DNA of 64,000 bases from FEN-1297 sp021817845 (GCA_021817845.1 JAKAFW010000020.1:6342-70341), one strand, 5' to 3'. Counted from the stretch's first letter, positions 53,561 to 63,393 are shown. Made by a program: numbers and translations. The notes: generated by a model not told the origin, from the sequence alone.

Positions 53561-54979
53561 ATGCGACAAGAATTTGACTCAATTGGTACTTTATTACTGC
53601 CTGATGATGCAGTTTACGGCATACATGCGTTTAGAGCCTTAGATAATTTTCCAATGACAAATGAGCGTGTCAATCTTCATCTAATAAAAGCATATTTGCT
53701 AGTTAAAAGCGCAGCGGCGGAAACCAATTATAAGCTAGGGCTTCTATCAAAAACAAAGTATGAACCAATCACTAAAGCAATAGATATTTTAATTCAAGAA
53801 ACTGAAAGCGCGATTAAACGGGAATCCTTTTCGATTTTTGAAAAGATAATCGTAGATCCGTACCAGGGTGGTGCAGGAACTTCTTTGAATATGAATATAA
53901 ATGAAATTATTGCAAATACCGCGCTGCAGTTGAAAGGGTTTAAATTCGGAGCTTATGAAGTTATTAACCCGATTGACGATGTAAATATGTCCCAGTCGAC
54001 AAATGATACTTATCCCACGGCATTTAAAGTTGCAGCAATTTATTTATTGAGGGAGCTGACAGAATCTTTTGCTGCATTACAAAAAGAACTTCAAGAGAAG
54101 GAAAATAAGTTCGGAGGAGTGTTAAAATTAGGCAGAACACAATTGCAAGATGCAGTTCCTATTACTCTTGGACAAGAATTTGGCGCATATTCACAGGCAA
54201 TTGCACGCGACCGTTGGCGTCTTTATAATGGCGAAGAGAGATTACGATCTGTAAATCTCGGCGGTACAGCAGTCGGAAATTTTATTTCCGCAGAAAGAGG
54301 TTATGTTTTATCGGTCAATACAGAATTAAGAAAAATTACGGGGCTTCCGATAGCAAAAGCTGAGGATTTGATTGATGCGACTCAAAATCTTGATGTTGTT
54401 GTTGAAGTGCATGGGCTAATTAAATCGGGCGCTATTTCACTTATAAAAATTTGCAACGACCTAAGATTATTATCAAGCGGTCCGCAAGGAGGGATTGGTG
54501 AAATAAATTTACCTCCTATGCAAGCCGGCTCAAGCATAATGCCGGGGAAAGTCAATCCTGTAATTTTAGAAAATGCCATACAAGTAGCAGAACTCGTTAA
54601 AGGGCATGATGTTGTAATATCTAATTTGGCAGGAGCAGGAAATCTTGAACTCAATTCTTTTCTCCCCCTTATTGCTCATTTGTTTCTAAAATCTATGGAA
54701 ATGCTTAGAGATGTTAATTATAATCTTGCACAAAAATGTATCTCCGGAGTTACAGTTAATGTCGAAAGATGTCGCCAGAATTTATTAAACTCGACTGCTA
54801 CTGCCGCATCCCTAATAACAAAATTTGGCTATGATAAAATTGCAGAAGTAGTAAAATATTCTGAAACGAAAAAAATTCCTTTTATTACCGCTTTAAAAGA
54901 AAAAAGGATTCTTAATGATAAAGAACTTTTAGAATTTCTATCAAAACAAATCGGGGTAATAAATGAACAGCGCTCCTAA
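53561..54979 (+). CDS. aspA: Aspartate ammonia-lyase
   Basis: A 472-residue member of the fumarase/aspartase superfamily that releases ammonia and fumarate from aspartate. The signature AGSSIMPGKVNPVI is complete, as are the substrate-binding SQSTNDTYPTAFKV and GRTQLQDAVPITLGQEF. I start at the ATG at 53561 (MRQEFDSIGTLLLPDDAVYG) because that aligns with family N-termini; an in-frame ATG at 53522 would add 13 residues. It overlaps hydF by 17 bp. The link to hydF is known from other genomes and may provide ammonia for the azadithiolate bridge (inference). Confidence 0.9.
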   Translation: MRQEFDSIGTLLLPDDAVYGIHAFRALDNFPMTNERVNLHLIKAYLLVKSAAAETNYKLGLLSKTKYEPITKAIDILIQETESAIKRESFSIFEKIIVDPYQGGAGTSLNMNINEIIANTALQLKGFKFGAYEVINPIDDVNMSQSTNDTYPTAFKVAAIYLLRELTESFAALQKELQEKENKFGGVLKLGRTQLQDAVPITLGQEFGAYSQAIARDRWRLYNGEERLRSVNLGGTAVGNFISAERGYVLSVNTELRKITGLPIAKAEDLIDATQNLDVVVEVHGLIKSGAISLIKICNDLRLLSSGPQGGIGEINLPPMQAGSSIMPGKVNPVILENAIQVAELVKGHDVVISNLAGAGNLELNSFLPLIAHLFLKSMEMLRDVNYNLAQKCISGVTVNVERCRQNLLNSTATAASLITKFGYDKIAEVVKYSETKKIPFITALKEKRILNDKELLEFLSKQIGVINEQRS

Positions 54980-56180
54980 TTCTGAAAGAAGACATATTGC
55001 CTTTGTCGGCAGAAGAAACGTTGGTAAATCTTCTTTGGTAAATGCCTTTATCGGGCAGGATTTGTGTATAGTGAGTGAAGTTGCGGGTACAACAACTGAC
55101 CCGGTAAAGAAAGCAATGGAACTTCTACCATATGGTCCAATTGTTCTTGTTGATACTGCGGGAATCGATGATGCAGGTGAGATTGGTGAAAAAAGGATCA
55201 GCAAAACGATTAAGGCAATTTCATCCTCAGATTTTGCAATTGTGGTTTTAGATGCACGCGAACAACTTTCGCCAAAAGAATGGGAATTATTTACCTATCT
55301 TAATAAAATTTCAATCCCTTATGTTATAGCTGTTAACAAAATTGAGTTTGGGGTTAACCAGATCCTTCTTTCTGAAATTAAATGGCTTAATGGTACGCAC
55401 TTTGAGGTTTCGTGCGCTGAGAACGTGGGTATTGATACTTTAAAACGAAAAGTAGTAAGAATGCTTCCAAACGAAATTGGTCCCCCTCTTATTTCCGATC
55501 TGGTAAGTCAGGGTGATGTTGTTGTTCTTGTTGTGCCGATTGATCTTGGTGCTCCTAAAGGAAGGTTAATTCTTCCGCAGGTTCAAACGATAAGAGAAGC
55601 GCTTGATGAAGATACTATCGTTATTGTCGCAAAGGATAAAGAACTTCGCTCGGTGCTTTGCAATTTAAAAAATCCACCGGATATGGTAATAACAGACAGC
55701 CAGGCAATAATGCGTGTTGCCGCCGATGTTCCGGAAAATGTTAAGCTTACTACTTTCTCCATTTTAATGGCACGGCATAAAGGCGATCTTCAAACTTTTG
55801 TTAAGGGGTTAAGGGCAGTTGATGAGCTAGAGGATGGGGATAAAATTTTGATTGCCGAAGCTTGTTCTCATCATGCGCAAGAAGATGATATCGGAAGAGT
55901 AAAAATTCCCAGGTGGCTTCGACTTCACACCAAAAAGGATTTGCAGTTTGATGTTAACAGCGGGATTGAATTTCCAAATAATTTAACGGATTATAAACTT
56001 ATTGTTCATTGCGGCGGGTGCATGCTGACCCGGCGCGCTATGCAAATGAGAATAAAGGAATCGCAAATCTTTGATGTACCTATTGTTAATTACGGAGTTT
56101 TAATTTCGTACATGCATGGGGCAATTCCTCGCGCACTCCTTCCATTTGATGAAGCGGTTGAAGAATGGGAGAAAAAGTAG
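54963..56180 (+). CDS. hydF: [FeFe]-hydrogenase maturation GTPase HydF
   Basis: A 405-residue scaffold protein. The N-terminal GTPase domain has GRRNVGKSS (about 16-24), DTAG and NKIE-type motifs. The C-terminal cluster domain carries CSHHAQEDD and HCGGCMLTR, the Cys ligands of the [4Fe-4S] cluster that holds the [2Fe] precursor. Full length. It overlaps aspA by 17 bp; copy 2 of the palindromic repeat follows. With HydE and HydG the maturation set is complete in this window. Confidence 0.95.
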   Translation: MNSAPNSERRHIAFVGRRNVGKSSLVNAFIGQDLCIVSEVAGTTTDPVKKAMELLPYGPIVLVDTAGIDDAGEIGEKRISKTIKAISSSDFAIVVLDAREQLSPKEWELFTYLNKISIPYVIAVNKIEFGVNQILLSEIKWLNGTHFEVSCAENVGIDTLKRKVVRMLPNEIGPPLISDLVSQGDVVVLVVPIDLGAPKGRLILPQVQTIREALDEDTIVIVAKDKELRSVLCNLKNPPDMVITDSQAIMRVAADVPENVKLTTFSILMARHKGDLQTFVKGLRAVDELEDGDKILIAEACSHHAQEDDIGRVKIPRWLRLHTKKDLQFDVNSGIEFPNNLTDYKLIVHCGGCMLTRRAMQMRIKESQIFDVPIVNYGVLISYMHGAIPRALLPFDEAVEEWEKK

Positions 56181-56211
56181 AAATTGATGTTATTGACTAA
56201 TGATATGCAAT

Positions 56212-56290
56212 CTTTGGAGAAGTGGAGTTATGGAATAGACTAATTTTTCCCATTATTCCAACATTCCATTACTCCAAAGGTAAATCCTGC
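56212..56290. repeat. Dispersed palindromic intergenic repeat, copy 2
   Basis: Bounded by CTTTGGAG (56212-56219) and CTCCAAAG (56272-56279), with the shared central GGAATAGACTAATTTTT and ATTATTCCAACATTCC. The following AAATCCTGC is also present at copy 3, so the repeat may extend to about 56290. Confidence 0.85.
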
Positions 56291-56307
56291 TTAAGGTGAC
56301 AGTAAAA

Positions 56308-56976
56308 TTAAAAAGAAGAGTGAGGAAGTACCAGTGGAACTCCCGGCATCATCAAAATATATAATACCCACATTGTCAAGCCAACAGAAATAGGGATGGA
56401 AAGATTATCATCCGCAAATCCGAAAGAAATATTTTCTACAATAGCTCCAACCGCTGAAGCTATAATCCCAATATAATATTCTATTGCCAATCCGGAAATC
56501 TTTGGTGTAAACATTATTACTAAGCAGGCACTAATAAAAAACGCAATGGTTCCTTCCAGACTTTTGGAGAGGAATTTGTGCTTGCCGAATTTTCGTCCGA
56601 TCAAAGCAGCCATTGAATCGCTAACAATCAAAATTGTAAATGCTGTTATAAAAAATACTTTCGGAAATATAATCGCACAAATCAAAGCAGAAATGAAAAC
56701 ATAAGTTGCGCCATTCAAATTTTTTTTCTTATTATCTACTTCGTGACGGCGCAGAAGAAATCCGAAGAATTTATAAAAGAACTTTCCGAAATCAGGGTTG
56801 AAATGGCGGCTTAAATCAAGGAATATTGCAAAAGCAGTAATAATGCTCAATATAATTATTGAATCGGTGTGGGGAATGAAATAATAAAGAATAGGGATTG
56901 AAAGAGAACAGAGATGAATTAGTTTTCTAACTACTTCATCTCTGTAATTAATAGTGCCTTGGTCAATTGGAGTCAT
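56308..56976 (-). CDS. Diacylglycerol/polyprenol kinase-family membrane protein
   Basis: A 222-residue protein with about six hydrophobic helices. RDEVVRKLIHLCSLSIPILY at the start, LDLSRH, LNGATYVF and the conserved DSMAALIGRKFGKHKF and SLEGTIAFF motifs match the SEC59/dolichol kinase-CdsA-like family. It probably phosphorylates a lipid alcohol or phytol at the inner membrane. Overlaps ftsH by 14 bp, so it is translated as the last gene of the ribE-to-ftsH operon. The exact lipid is unknown. Confidence 0.85.
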   Translation of the reverse strand: MTPIDQGTINYRDEVVRKLIHLCSLSIPILYYFIPHTDSIIILSIITAFAIFLDLSRHFNPDFGKFFYKFFGFLLRRHEVDNKKKNLNGATYVFISALICAIIFPKVFFITAFTILIVSDSMAALIGRKFGKHKFLSKSLEGTIAFFISACLVIMFTPKISGLAIEYYIGIIASAVGAIVENISFGFADDNLSIPISVGLTMWVLYILMMPGVPLVLPHSSF

Positions 56977-59050
56977 CTTGAAGTGTTGATTCTTTTGGTT
57001 TTCTCTGTTCGATTAGTTTCTTAACATGTTCGGGAATTTCGTCAACATCCTTGATTATCTCACCGTTGCCGTTTTTATTCACAGGCGGAAGTTCTTCACC
57101 TTTAATTAGTTTGTCAATCTCATCGCCGTCAAGAATTTCTCTTTCAAGTAATTCCTTTGATAACCTGTGAAGTAGTTCAATATTCTTCGTAAGAATTTTT
57201 TCTGCATCTTGCATTGCTGCCGTAACAATTGCTCTTACTTCTTCGTCAATATCAATTGCAGTTCTTTCACTGTAATCCTTGTGTCGTTGAATTTCCCGTC
57301 CTAAAAATATTTCTTCTTCCTTTGCACCGTAGCTAAGAGGACCCAGCTTGTCGCTCATTCCCCATTCGCATACCATTTTGCGGGCAATGCTTGTAGCTTT
57401 TTCAATATCATTTCCTGCGCCGGTTGTATAGTGGTTGAAAATAAGTTTTTCTGCAGCACGACCGCCAAGTGCATAAGTTATAACCGATTCAAGATATTCT
57501 TTCGAATAAGTATGTTTCTCATCTATCGGCAAATAGCTTGTAACGCCGAGGGCTCTTCCGCGTGGAATAATTGTAACTTTATGAACCGGATCGGCTTCAG
57601 GAAGCATCCTTGCAACAAGAACGTGACCAATTTCGTGATAGGCAGTAGTTTTCTTTTCCTCTTCCGAAATGATCATACTTTTTCTTTCCATCCCCATCAT
57701 CACTTTATCTTTGGCTTCCTCAAAGTCTATCATTTCGACTTTCTTTTTATCTTTTCTTGCAGCCAAAAGCGCAGCTTCATTTACGAGGTTTGCTATGTCG
57801 GCACCTGCAAGACCAGGCGTTCCTTTAGCAAGTACTTCGAGATTCACATCAGGATCAAGAGGTATATTCCTTACGTGAACTTTAAATATTCCTTCTCTTC
57901 CTTTAACATCGGGACGGTCAACAACTACCTGGCGGTCAAACCTGCCGGGTCGTAAGAGTGCAGGATCAAGAACATCCGGGCGATTTGTTGCGGCAATAAT
58001 TATCACACCGCTGTTTTGTTCAAAACCGTCCATTTCAACAAGAAGCTGATTAAGTGTCTGTTCTCTTTCATCGTGCCCGCCGCCAAGTCCCGCGCCTCTA
58101 TGTCTGCCCACTGCATCAATTTCATCTATAAAAATTATACATGGCGCATTTTTCTTCCCTTGATCGAAGAGATCTCTAACGCGGCTAGCACCGACACCTA
58201 CAAACATTTCGACAAAGTCTGCTCCGCTTATTGAAAAGAACGGAACGCCTGCTTCGCCGGCAACAGCACGAGCGAGAAGAGTTTTGCCGGTTCCCGGAGG
58301 TCCTAGCAACAGGACACCGCGTGGAATTTTTCCACCCAACTTTTGAAACTTGGTAGGCTCTTTTAGGAATTCAATAATTTCATGCAGCTCAAGTTTTGCT
58401 TCGTCTGCCCCGGCAACATCCTTAAAAGTAATTTTTTGATTAGCTTGAGTAATTAATTTTGCTTTACTTTTTCCGAAAGAAAAAATTCCTCGTGTACCGC
58501 CTGCACCGCCTTGCATTCTCCGCATAACTAAAAACCAAATCCCGATAAGAAAAACCCACGGTAAAAATCCGATTAAGATATTCATCCATTCGCTTGATTC
58601 TTTATCAAAAGAATAGTTGATGTTTTTGCTTTGCCAAATTGCTTCTTGATCTCTTATAATTGGTTCCGGCAGGTAAACTGATATATATTTAACCTTTGTA
58701 CTCCGACCGTCAATTGTCATAGCAGTATCTGTCTTGAGTTCTGCTTTGAAATAATAATCGTTAACGTCCGACTTGATAATTTTCGCTTTCAATATCTGGT
58801 CTGAATTAACTAATTTTTCATATACACCGTATGAGACGGTTGTATAATTTGTGGTGTTGGTTTTGAATAACTGCATAATAATTACTGCGGCTACAATGAC
58901 CGCACCCCAACCAAAAACCATTCTGATTACTTTTGACCAATCGAAATTATCATCGGGTTTGTTTGGCCCCATACCTTTTGGATTTTTTTGTGGTGGCTTA
59001 TTTTCTTTGTTGTTTTCAGACATAAAAAATTTAAGTTTGTTAATATCCAT
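56963..59050 (-). CDS. ftsH: ATP-dependent zinc metalloprotease FtsH
   Basis: A 695-residue inner-membrane AAA+ protease. Two membrane helices (about 44-63 and 158-175) enclose a periplasmic part. Walker A is GPPGTGKT, Walker B IIFIDEIDAVG, the second region of homology ends in RPGRFDRQV, and the protease zinc site is HEIGH in TAYHEIGHVL. It degrades misfolded membrane proteins and selected regulators. ATG at 59050 follows the hpt stop by 6 bp; Met10 at 59023 is an alternative start. Order tilS-hpt-ftsH is widely conserved. Confidence 0.97.
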   Translation of the reverse strand: MDINKLKFFMSENNKENKPPQKNPKGMGPNKPDDNFDWSKVIRMVFGWGAVIVAAVIIMQLFKTNTTNYTTVSYGVYEKLVNSDQILKAKIIKSDVNDYYFKAELKTDTAMTIDGRSTKVKYISVYLPEPIIRDQEAIWQSKNINYSFDKESSEWMNILIGFLPWVFLIGIWFLVMRRMQGGAGGTRGIFSFGKSKAKLITQANQKITFKDVAGADEAKLELHEIIEFLKEPTKFQKLGGKIPRGVLLLGPPGTGKTLLARAVAGEAGVPFFSISGADFVEMFVGVGASRVRDLFDQGKKNAPCIIFIDEIDAVGRHRGAGLGGGHDEREQTLNQLLVEMDGFEQNSGVIIIAATNRPDVLDPALLRPGRFDRQVVVDRPDVKGREGIFKVHVRNIPLDPDVNLEVLAKGTPGLAGADIANLVNEAALLAARKDKKKVEMIDFEEAKDKVMMGMERKSMIISEEEKKTTAYHEIGHVLVARMLPEADPVHKVTIIPRGRALGVTSYLPIDEKHTYSKEYLESVITYALGGRAAEKLIFNHYTTGAGNDIEKATSIARKMVCEWGMSDKLGPLSYGAKEEEIFLGREIQRHKDYSERTAIDIDEEVRAIVTAAMQDAEKILTKNIELLHRLSKELLEREILDGDEIDKLIKGEELPPVNKNGNGEIIKDVDEIPEHVKKLIEQRKPKESTLQDDSN

Positions 59051-59056
59051 TATTTA

Positions 59057-59626
59057 TTAATCTCCGTCACTTAAAACATAAATTGATCTAAGATTCCGGT
59101 ACTTTTGTGCATAATCCAGTCCATATCCTATTACAAATTTACTTGGAATTTCAAAGCCAATATAATCAATTTTTACATTATATCTAAGGCTTTTAGGCTT
59201 TAGCAGAAGCGAGGCTACCCTCATGCTTGCCGGTTTGTGAGGTGCAATAAGTTCTTCAATATATTTCATTGATAAACCGGAATCGACTATGTCTTCAACG
59301 ATTATTATATCTCTGCCGGTTACATCACAATTAAGCTCTTTAATAAGTTTTACAGTGCCGGATGAAATTTTTGCATCACCGTAACTTGATAGCTTGAAAA
59401 AGTCTACTTCACAATCTATGTTAACGTTTTTAATTAAATCCGACAGAAATAAAAATGAGCCGTTTAGAACTCCTATAAAAACCGGTACTTTTTCTTTATA
59501 ATCGTTAGAGATAATTTCTCCTAGTTCCCGGATCCTTTTTTGCAAAACTTCTTCGGTTAAAAGAGGAACAAAACAGTCACTTCCGATTATTAGTTTCTCA
59601 TTTACGGTGTTATTTAGCTCATGCAT
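59057..59626 (-). CDS. hpt: Hypoxanthine phosphoribosyltransferase
   Basis: A 189-residue purine salvage enzyme that forms IMP/GMP from base and PRPP. The PRPP-binding loop is IIIVEDIVDSGLSMKYI with the two acidic residues, and the N-terminal GVLNGSFLFLSDLI is typical. Overlaps tilS by 13 bp and precedes ftsH by 6 bp. Confidence 0.95.
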   Translation of the reverse strand: MHELNNTVNEKLIIGSDCFVPLLTEEVLQKRIRELGEIISNDYKEKVPVFIGVLNGSFLFLSDLIKNVNIDCEVDFFKLSSYGDAKISSGTVKLIKELNCDVTGRDIIIVEDIVDSGLSMKYIEELIAPHKPASMRVASLLLKPKSLRYNVKIDYIGFEIPSKFVIGYGLDYAQKYRNLRSIYVLSDGD

Positions 59627-60978
59627 AATTCGTAAACCTTTTTTGTGTTATTTGTTATCTTAAATCTGTCGTCTATCCTTAATCCAACTACCCAAACAAT
59701 CTTATTCCCGTTTGTCAGCACAAGTTGACCCTTCTTTTTTGAAGGTGGAATTTTTTGCTCAGCTAAAAAGTCGGAGATATTTTTTGTTCCTTTCATACCA
59801 AGCGGATAGAATTTATCTCCCGGTTTCCATTTCCTTATGGTAAATGAACTCTTGATTTTATCGCCCGAAATATATTCTCTCATTTTGTTTGAAGTATACG
59901 CCGGAGAAGTATTTATAATCTTTTTAATTGAAAAATCTTTACCATTGACTTTGATTGACTTCCCTAAGTTTAATTTGATGGCGATTTCTATTTTTGGTTT
60001 CTCGTTCCGGTGAATTAAAATTACATTTCTTTCCCTTATAGCGGACAGATTTTGCGAAAGTTCTTCCTTTTCGCCGGCATGTTTTTCGATCAAAAGGAGA
60101 ATCTTTTTTAAGTCGATAAAAGAAGGCTGAATAAAGAAATATTTTTCTAACCCAAGTTTTATGAATTCCGCTCTTATTTCTTTTGCATTTGCACGTAGAC
60201 TTTCTATTGATAATTTCAATTCTCCGTTTTGATACTTTACCACCGAGTCGAAGGAATTAGTTATCCCGGACTGAATGTATGAGTGAATGTCCTTAAATAT
60301 TTCCGATGAATGTAATATAGTTTCTTCCAATGCCGGATTGAGTTTTTCTTTAATTGCCGGAATAATCTGGTTACGTAAAAAATTTCTTTCGTAGTTGCTG
60401 TCTAAATTTGAAGGATCGATTCTATAGTTGATTTTATTTTGCTCAAGATAAGAAAGTATTTCTTCTTTCGTTAAGCTAATTACCAGGCGAATAATATTTC
60501 CGCGTCTGAAGGGAATGCCGGAAATTCCCCTTAAACCAGCGCCTTTAATTAAATTGAGCAATACTGTCTCGGCATTGTCGTTGCAATTATGCGCAGTGGC
60601 AATTTTGTTATACCCGTACTTTTTGGATATCCGTTCAAATTCGGAATATCTGATTTTTCTTCCGGCTTCTTCGATTGAAATCTTATTTTTCCTAGCAAAG
60701 GATTTGACATTTTTCACGGAAGCATAAAAGGGAATTCCGAAGTCATTTGCAAGCCGGCGGCAAAAATTTTCATCTTCAACTGCTTCTTTACCGCGCAGCA
60801 AATGGTTTATGTGGACTGCGCCGATTTCAATCTTAAATCTTTTTTTATATTTAGATAAAAAATTAAGAAGGAATACGGAATCAGGTCCTCCGCTTAATGC
60901 CACTAAAATCTTATCACCTTCTTGGATTAAACCTTTTTCATCTATAAACCTGGTTACCTTTTGATCAATCTTTTTCAT
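59614..60978 (-). CDS. tilS: tRNA(Ile)-lysidine synthetase TilS
   Basis: A 454-residue enzyme that converts C34 to lysidine in tRNA-Ile(CAU), an essential decoding step. The PP-loop is ALSGGPDSVFLLNF (residues about 28-41), and HNCNDNAETVLLNLI with the TilS C-terminal domain (about 370-445, IRKWKPGDKFYPLGMKG) is present. Overlaps ribE by 14 bp and hpt by 13 bp, so all are translationally coupled. Confidence 0.95.
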   Translation of the reverse strand: MKKIDQKVTRFIDEKGLIQEGDKILVALSGGPDSVFLLNFLSKYKKRFKIEIGAVHINHLLRGKEAVEDENFCRRLANDFGIPFYASVKNVKSFARKNKISIEEAGRKIRYSEFERISKKYGYNKIATAHNCNDNAETVLLNLIKGAGLRGISGIPFRRGNIIRLVISLTKEEILSYLEQNKINYRIDPSNLDSNYERNFLRNQIIPAIKEKLNPALEETILHSSEIFKDIHSYIQSGITNSFDSVVKYQNGELKLSIESLRANAKEIRAEFIKLGLEKYFFIQPSFIDLKKILLLIEKHAGEKEELSQNLSAIRERNVILIHRNEKPKIEIAIKLNLGKSIKVNGKDFSIKKIINTSPAYTSNKMREYISGDKIKSSFTIRKWKPGDKFYPLGMKGTKNISDFLAEQKIPPSKKKGQLVLTNGNKIVWVVGLRIDDRFKITNNTKKVYELCMS

Positions 60979-61558
60979 TCATTATTCTCTCGACATATTT
61001 TCCTAGTACATCGAATTCAAGGTTAACCGTATCGCCTGCTTTTCTTGTGGAAAAAATTGTTTCTTCCCAGGTGTGAGGAATTATTCCTACTGAAAAAGTA
61101 TTGCCGGATAATTCCGCAACAGTCATGCTAATGCCGTCTATTGCAACCGAGCCTACATAAATTAAATATTGTCTAAATTTTTCCGGGAATGAGATTTTAA
61201 CAAAATGACTGTTGGATAATTCCGTAACATCTAAAATCTCACCTGTAGTATCTATATGGCCTAAAACGAAATGCCCGCCGAGCCTTGCATCGACTTTAAG
61301 AGATCTTTCAAGATTAACTTTGCCCCCGGTCTTAAGCTCGCCAAGGTTTGTTTTCTTCAATGTCTCTTCAATCGCCTCAACGGAAAAGGTATTATTTTCT
61401 AATTTTACTACCGTTAGACATGTACCATTAACGCTAATGCTTGAGCCGATTTCAAGATCGTCCAATACTTTACTTGCGGAAATAATCAACCTGTAGCCAA
61501 GACCTTCAGGGATTTTGTTTTCCAACTTTCCAATTTCTTCCACTAGACCTGTAAACAT
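60965..61558 (-). CDS. ribE: Riboflavin synthase alpha chain
   Basis: A 197-residue enzyme with two lumazine-binding barrels, starting MFTGLVEEIGKLE and repeating with LGGHFVLGHIDTTGEI. It dismutates two 6,7-dimethyl-8-ribityllumazine molecules. Its ATG is preceded by an intergenic stretch with repeat copy 3. No FMN riboswitch was recognised in front of it. Together with ribD it gives two steps of the riboflavin route; ribBA and ribH are outside the window. Confidence 0.96.
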   Translation of the reverse strand: MFTGLVEEIGKLENKIPEGLGYRLIISASKVLDDLEIGSSISVNGTCLTVVKLENNTFSVEAIEETLKKTNLGELKTGGKVNLERSLKVDARLGGHFVLGHIDTTGEILDVTELSNSHFVKISFPEKFRQYLIYVGSVAIDGISMTVAELSGNTFSVGIIPHTWEETIFSTRKAGDTVNLEFDVLGKYVERIMNEKD

Positions 61559-61613
61559 TTTAGCCTCTTAAAAGTTTTGTTTTAATAACTCATGTTGCGC
61601 TGAACCTGAACCT

Positions 61614-61697
61614 CGCAGTGATGGAATAATGGAGTGATGGAATAGATTATTTGTTTCATTATTCCAACATTCCATTACTCCAAAGGGAAATCCTGCG
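61614..61697. repeat. Dispersed palindromic intergenic repeat, copy 3
   Basis: CGCAG (61614-61618) and CTGCG (61693-61697) close an 84-bp unit carrying TGATGGAATAATGGAG, GGAATAGATTA and ATTATTCCAACATTCC, in the ribD-ribE gap. Near-identical to copy 2 in the right half, including the AAATCCTGC flank. Confidence 0.85.
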
Positions 61698-61784
61698 TAA
61701 GCTAAGTTAAAAATATATTGTTCTAAATTCGTGTTACAAAAATAAATATTTTAAGCTAAGAAGTTAGGCAAGTAAGAAGAATTT

Positions 61785-62873
61785 TTATTTGGACAATTCA
61801 ATCAAAACATCGTCGCCGACTTTTTCTACATTATCAATATTTATTTGAAATGCTTTATGAATATTTTTAATTCCAAGGTTGCTGAAAGTATCGACTCCCC
61901 CTCCTAATATTTTAGGCGCAATAAAGAGTGAAATGTCGTCAAACAGATTTTCCTTTATAAAACTTGACAAAAGCTTGCCTCCGCCTTCAACTAAAAGGGA
62001 AGCAATATTTATGCGTCCAATTTCCTCCAGGGCACTATGCAAATCTATCATTTTTTTTTTGTTTTCTTTAGCAAAAAGAATCTGTACGCCCATAGATTTT
62101 AGCTCATTTAACTTAGCAGTCTTCTTTATACTTTTTTCTGATGTAATGACGATTAGCTTTTTATCGGCGTTGTTTTGGAAGATCTTATAGCCGGTTTTTA
62201 ATTTAAGATGTGTGTCAAGAATAATTCTTCTGGGATTCCTACCTTCGATCAGTCTAACTGTAAGCCTTGGATCGTCTTTTTCAACTGAGCCTGAGCCGAC
62301 CAATACTGCATCATACTTTGACCGCATTTGATGGACTATTTTTCGTGAGATAGATGAAGATATCCATCTTGAATTTCCGTTTGTATCCGCAATTTTCCCG
62401 TCCAATGTCTGCGCGGCTTTTAAGGTAACGTAAGGAATTTTTTTGGTAATATATTTAAAGAAGAATTTATTTAACTCGGTACATTGCTTTTCAAGCACAC
62501 CAACTTTTACATCAATCCCGGAAGCTTTTAATTTTTTTATACCACGCCCGCTTACTAGCGGATTTACATCAAGTGTACCGATTACCACTCGTTTAATTTT
62601 CTTCTCAATTATCTTATCCACACATGGCGGGGTATTTCCGGAATGACTGCAAGGCTCCAAATTAACATACAGAGTTGAACCTTCAACGCTTTCATGTGAA
62701 GATTCAATTGCGTTTATCTCTGCATGGTTCTTGCCATACTTTTCATGGTAACCGACGCCTATAATTTTATCGTTTTTAATTATTATACAGCCAACAAGCG
62801 GATTTGGACTTACATTCCCCATCCCTTTTTTTGCAATCTCAATCGCAAGTTGTATGTAGGATTCATCGGTCAA
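61785..62873 (-). CDS. ribD: Bifunctional riboflavin deaminase/reductase RibD
   Basis: A 362-residue enzyme: an N-terminal cytidine-deaminase-type domain with zinc ligands in HAEINAI and PCSHSGNTPPC (residues about 48-85), then a C-terminal DHFR-like reductase (about 145-360, YVTLKAAQTLDGKIA and LLVEGGGKLLSSFI). It converts the pyrimidine intermediate in two steps. The downstream ribE is 226 bp on, across repeat copy 3; greA stops 15 bp before its start. Confidence 0.95.
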   Translation of the reverse strand: MTDESYIQLAIEIAKKGMGNVSPNPLVGCIIIKNDKIIGVGYHEKYGKNHAEINAIESSHESVEGSTLYVNLEPCSHSGNTPPCVDKIIEKKIKRVVIGTLDVNPLVSGRGIKKLKASGIDVKVGVLEKQCTELNKFFFKYITKKIPYVTLKAAQTLDGKIADTNGNSRWISSSISRKIVHQMRSKYDAVLVGSGSVEKDDPRLTVRLIEGRNPRRIILDTHLKLKTGYKIFQNNADKKLIVITSEKSIKKTAKLNELKSMGVQILFAKENKKKMIDLHSALEEIGRINIASLLVEGGGKLLSSFIKENLFDDISLFIAPKILGGGVDTFSNLGIKNIHKAFQINIDNVEKVGDDVLIELSK

Positions 62874-62888
62874 CAGATTAAATGGTCG

Positions 62889-63365
62889 TTATTTTATTGA
62901 TAAAATTTCAAAGTCTAATATTCCGGCTGGAGCTTTTATTTTGGCTTTATCACCTGATTTTTTCCCAAGAAGTCCGTGCCCAACAGGTGAGGTTATAGAA
63001 ATTTTCCCTGCTTGAAAATCTGCTTCTTCCGGAGAGACCAACATGTATTCAAAGGTTTTTTGATTACTCAAATTTTTTACAGTTACAACGGATAATATGT
63101 GCACTTCGTCTGCTGCAAACTGAGAAACATCAATAACCCTTGCCCTGGAAAGTACACTTTCAAGCTTACTTATTCGAAGCTCGAAGAGTCCCTGTTCTTC
63201 CTTGGCGGCATCATATTCTGCATTTTCGGAAAGATCTCCATGTGCCCTTGCTTCGGCAATTTTAGCAGCAATGGACTTTCTTCCCCCATTCTTCATATCC
63301 TGAAGTTCTTTTTCCAGCTCTACGAGCCGTTCCTTAGTCAAATAAACAAAATTTGTATCGGACAT
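62889..63365 (-). CDS. greA: Transcription elongation factor GreA
   Basis: A 158-residue protein of the normal GreA layout: an N-terminal coiled-coil (about 9-75, GGRKSIAAKIAEARAHGDLS, ENAEYDAAKEEQ) whose acidic tip enters the RNA polymerase channel, and a C-terminal FKBP-like domain (SPVGHGLLGKKSGDKAKI). It stimulates transcript cleavage in stalled complexes. A promoter and terminator hairpin precede it at 63394-63463. Confidence 0.96.
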   Translation of the reverse strand: MSDTNFVYLTKERLVELEKELQDMKNGGRKSIAAKIAEARAHGDLSENAEYDAAKEEQGLFELRISKLESVLSRARVIDVSQFAADEVHILSVVTVKNLSNQKTFEYMLVSPEEADFQAGKISITSPVGHGLLGKKSGDKAKIKAPAGILDFEILSIK

Positions 63366-63393
63366 ATCGTTAACTCAAGTTGTTTAATTAGGT

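Noticed and set aside
60965..63365. FMN riboswitch for ribD/ribE
   Set aside because: No conserved RFN element sequence was seen upstream of either gene.
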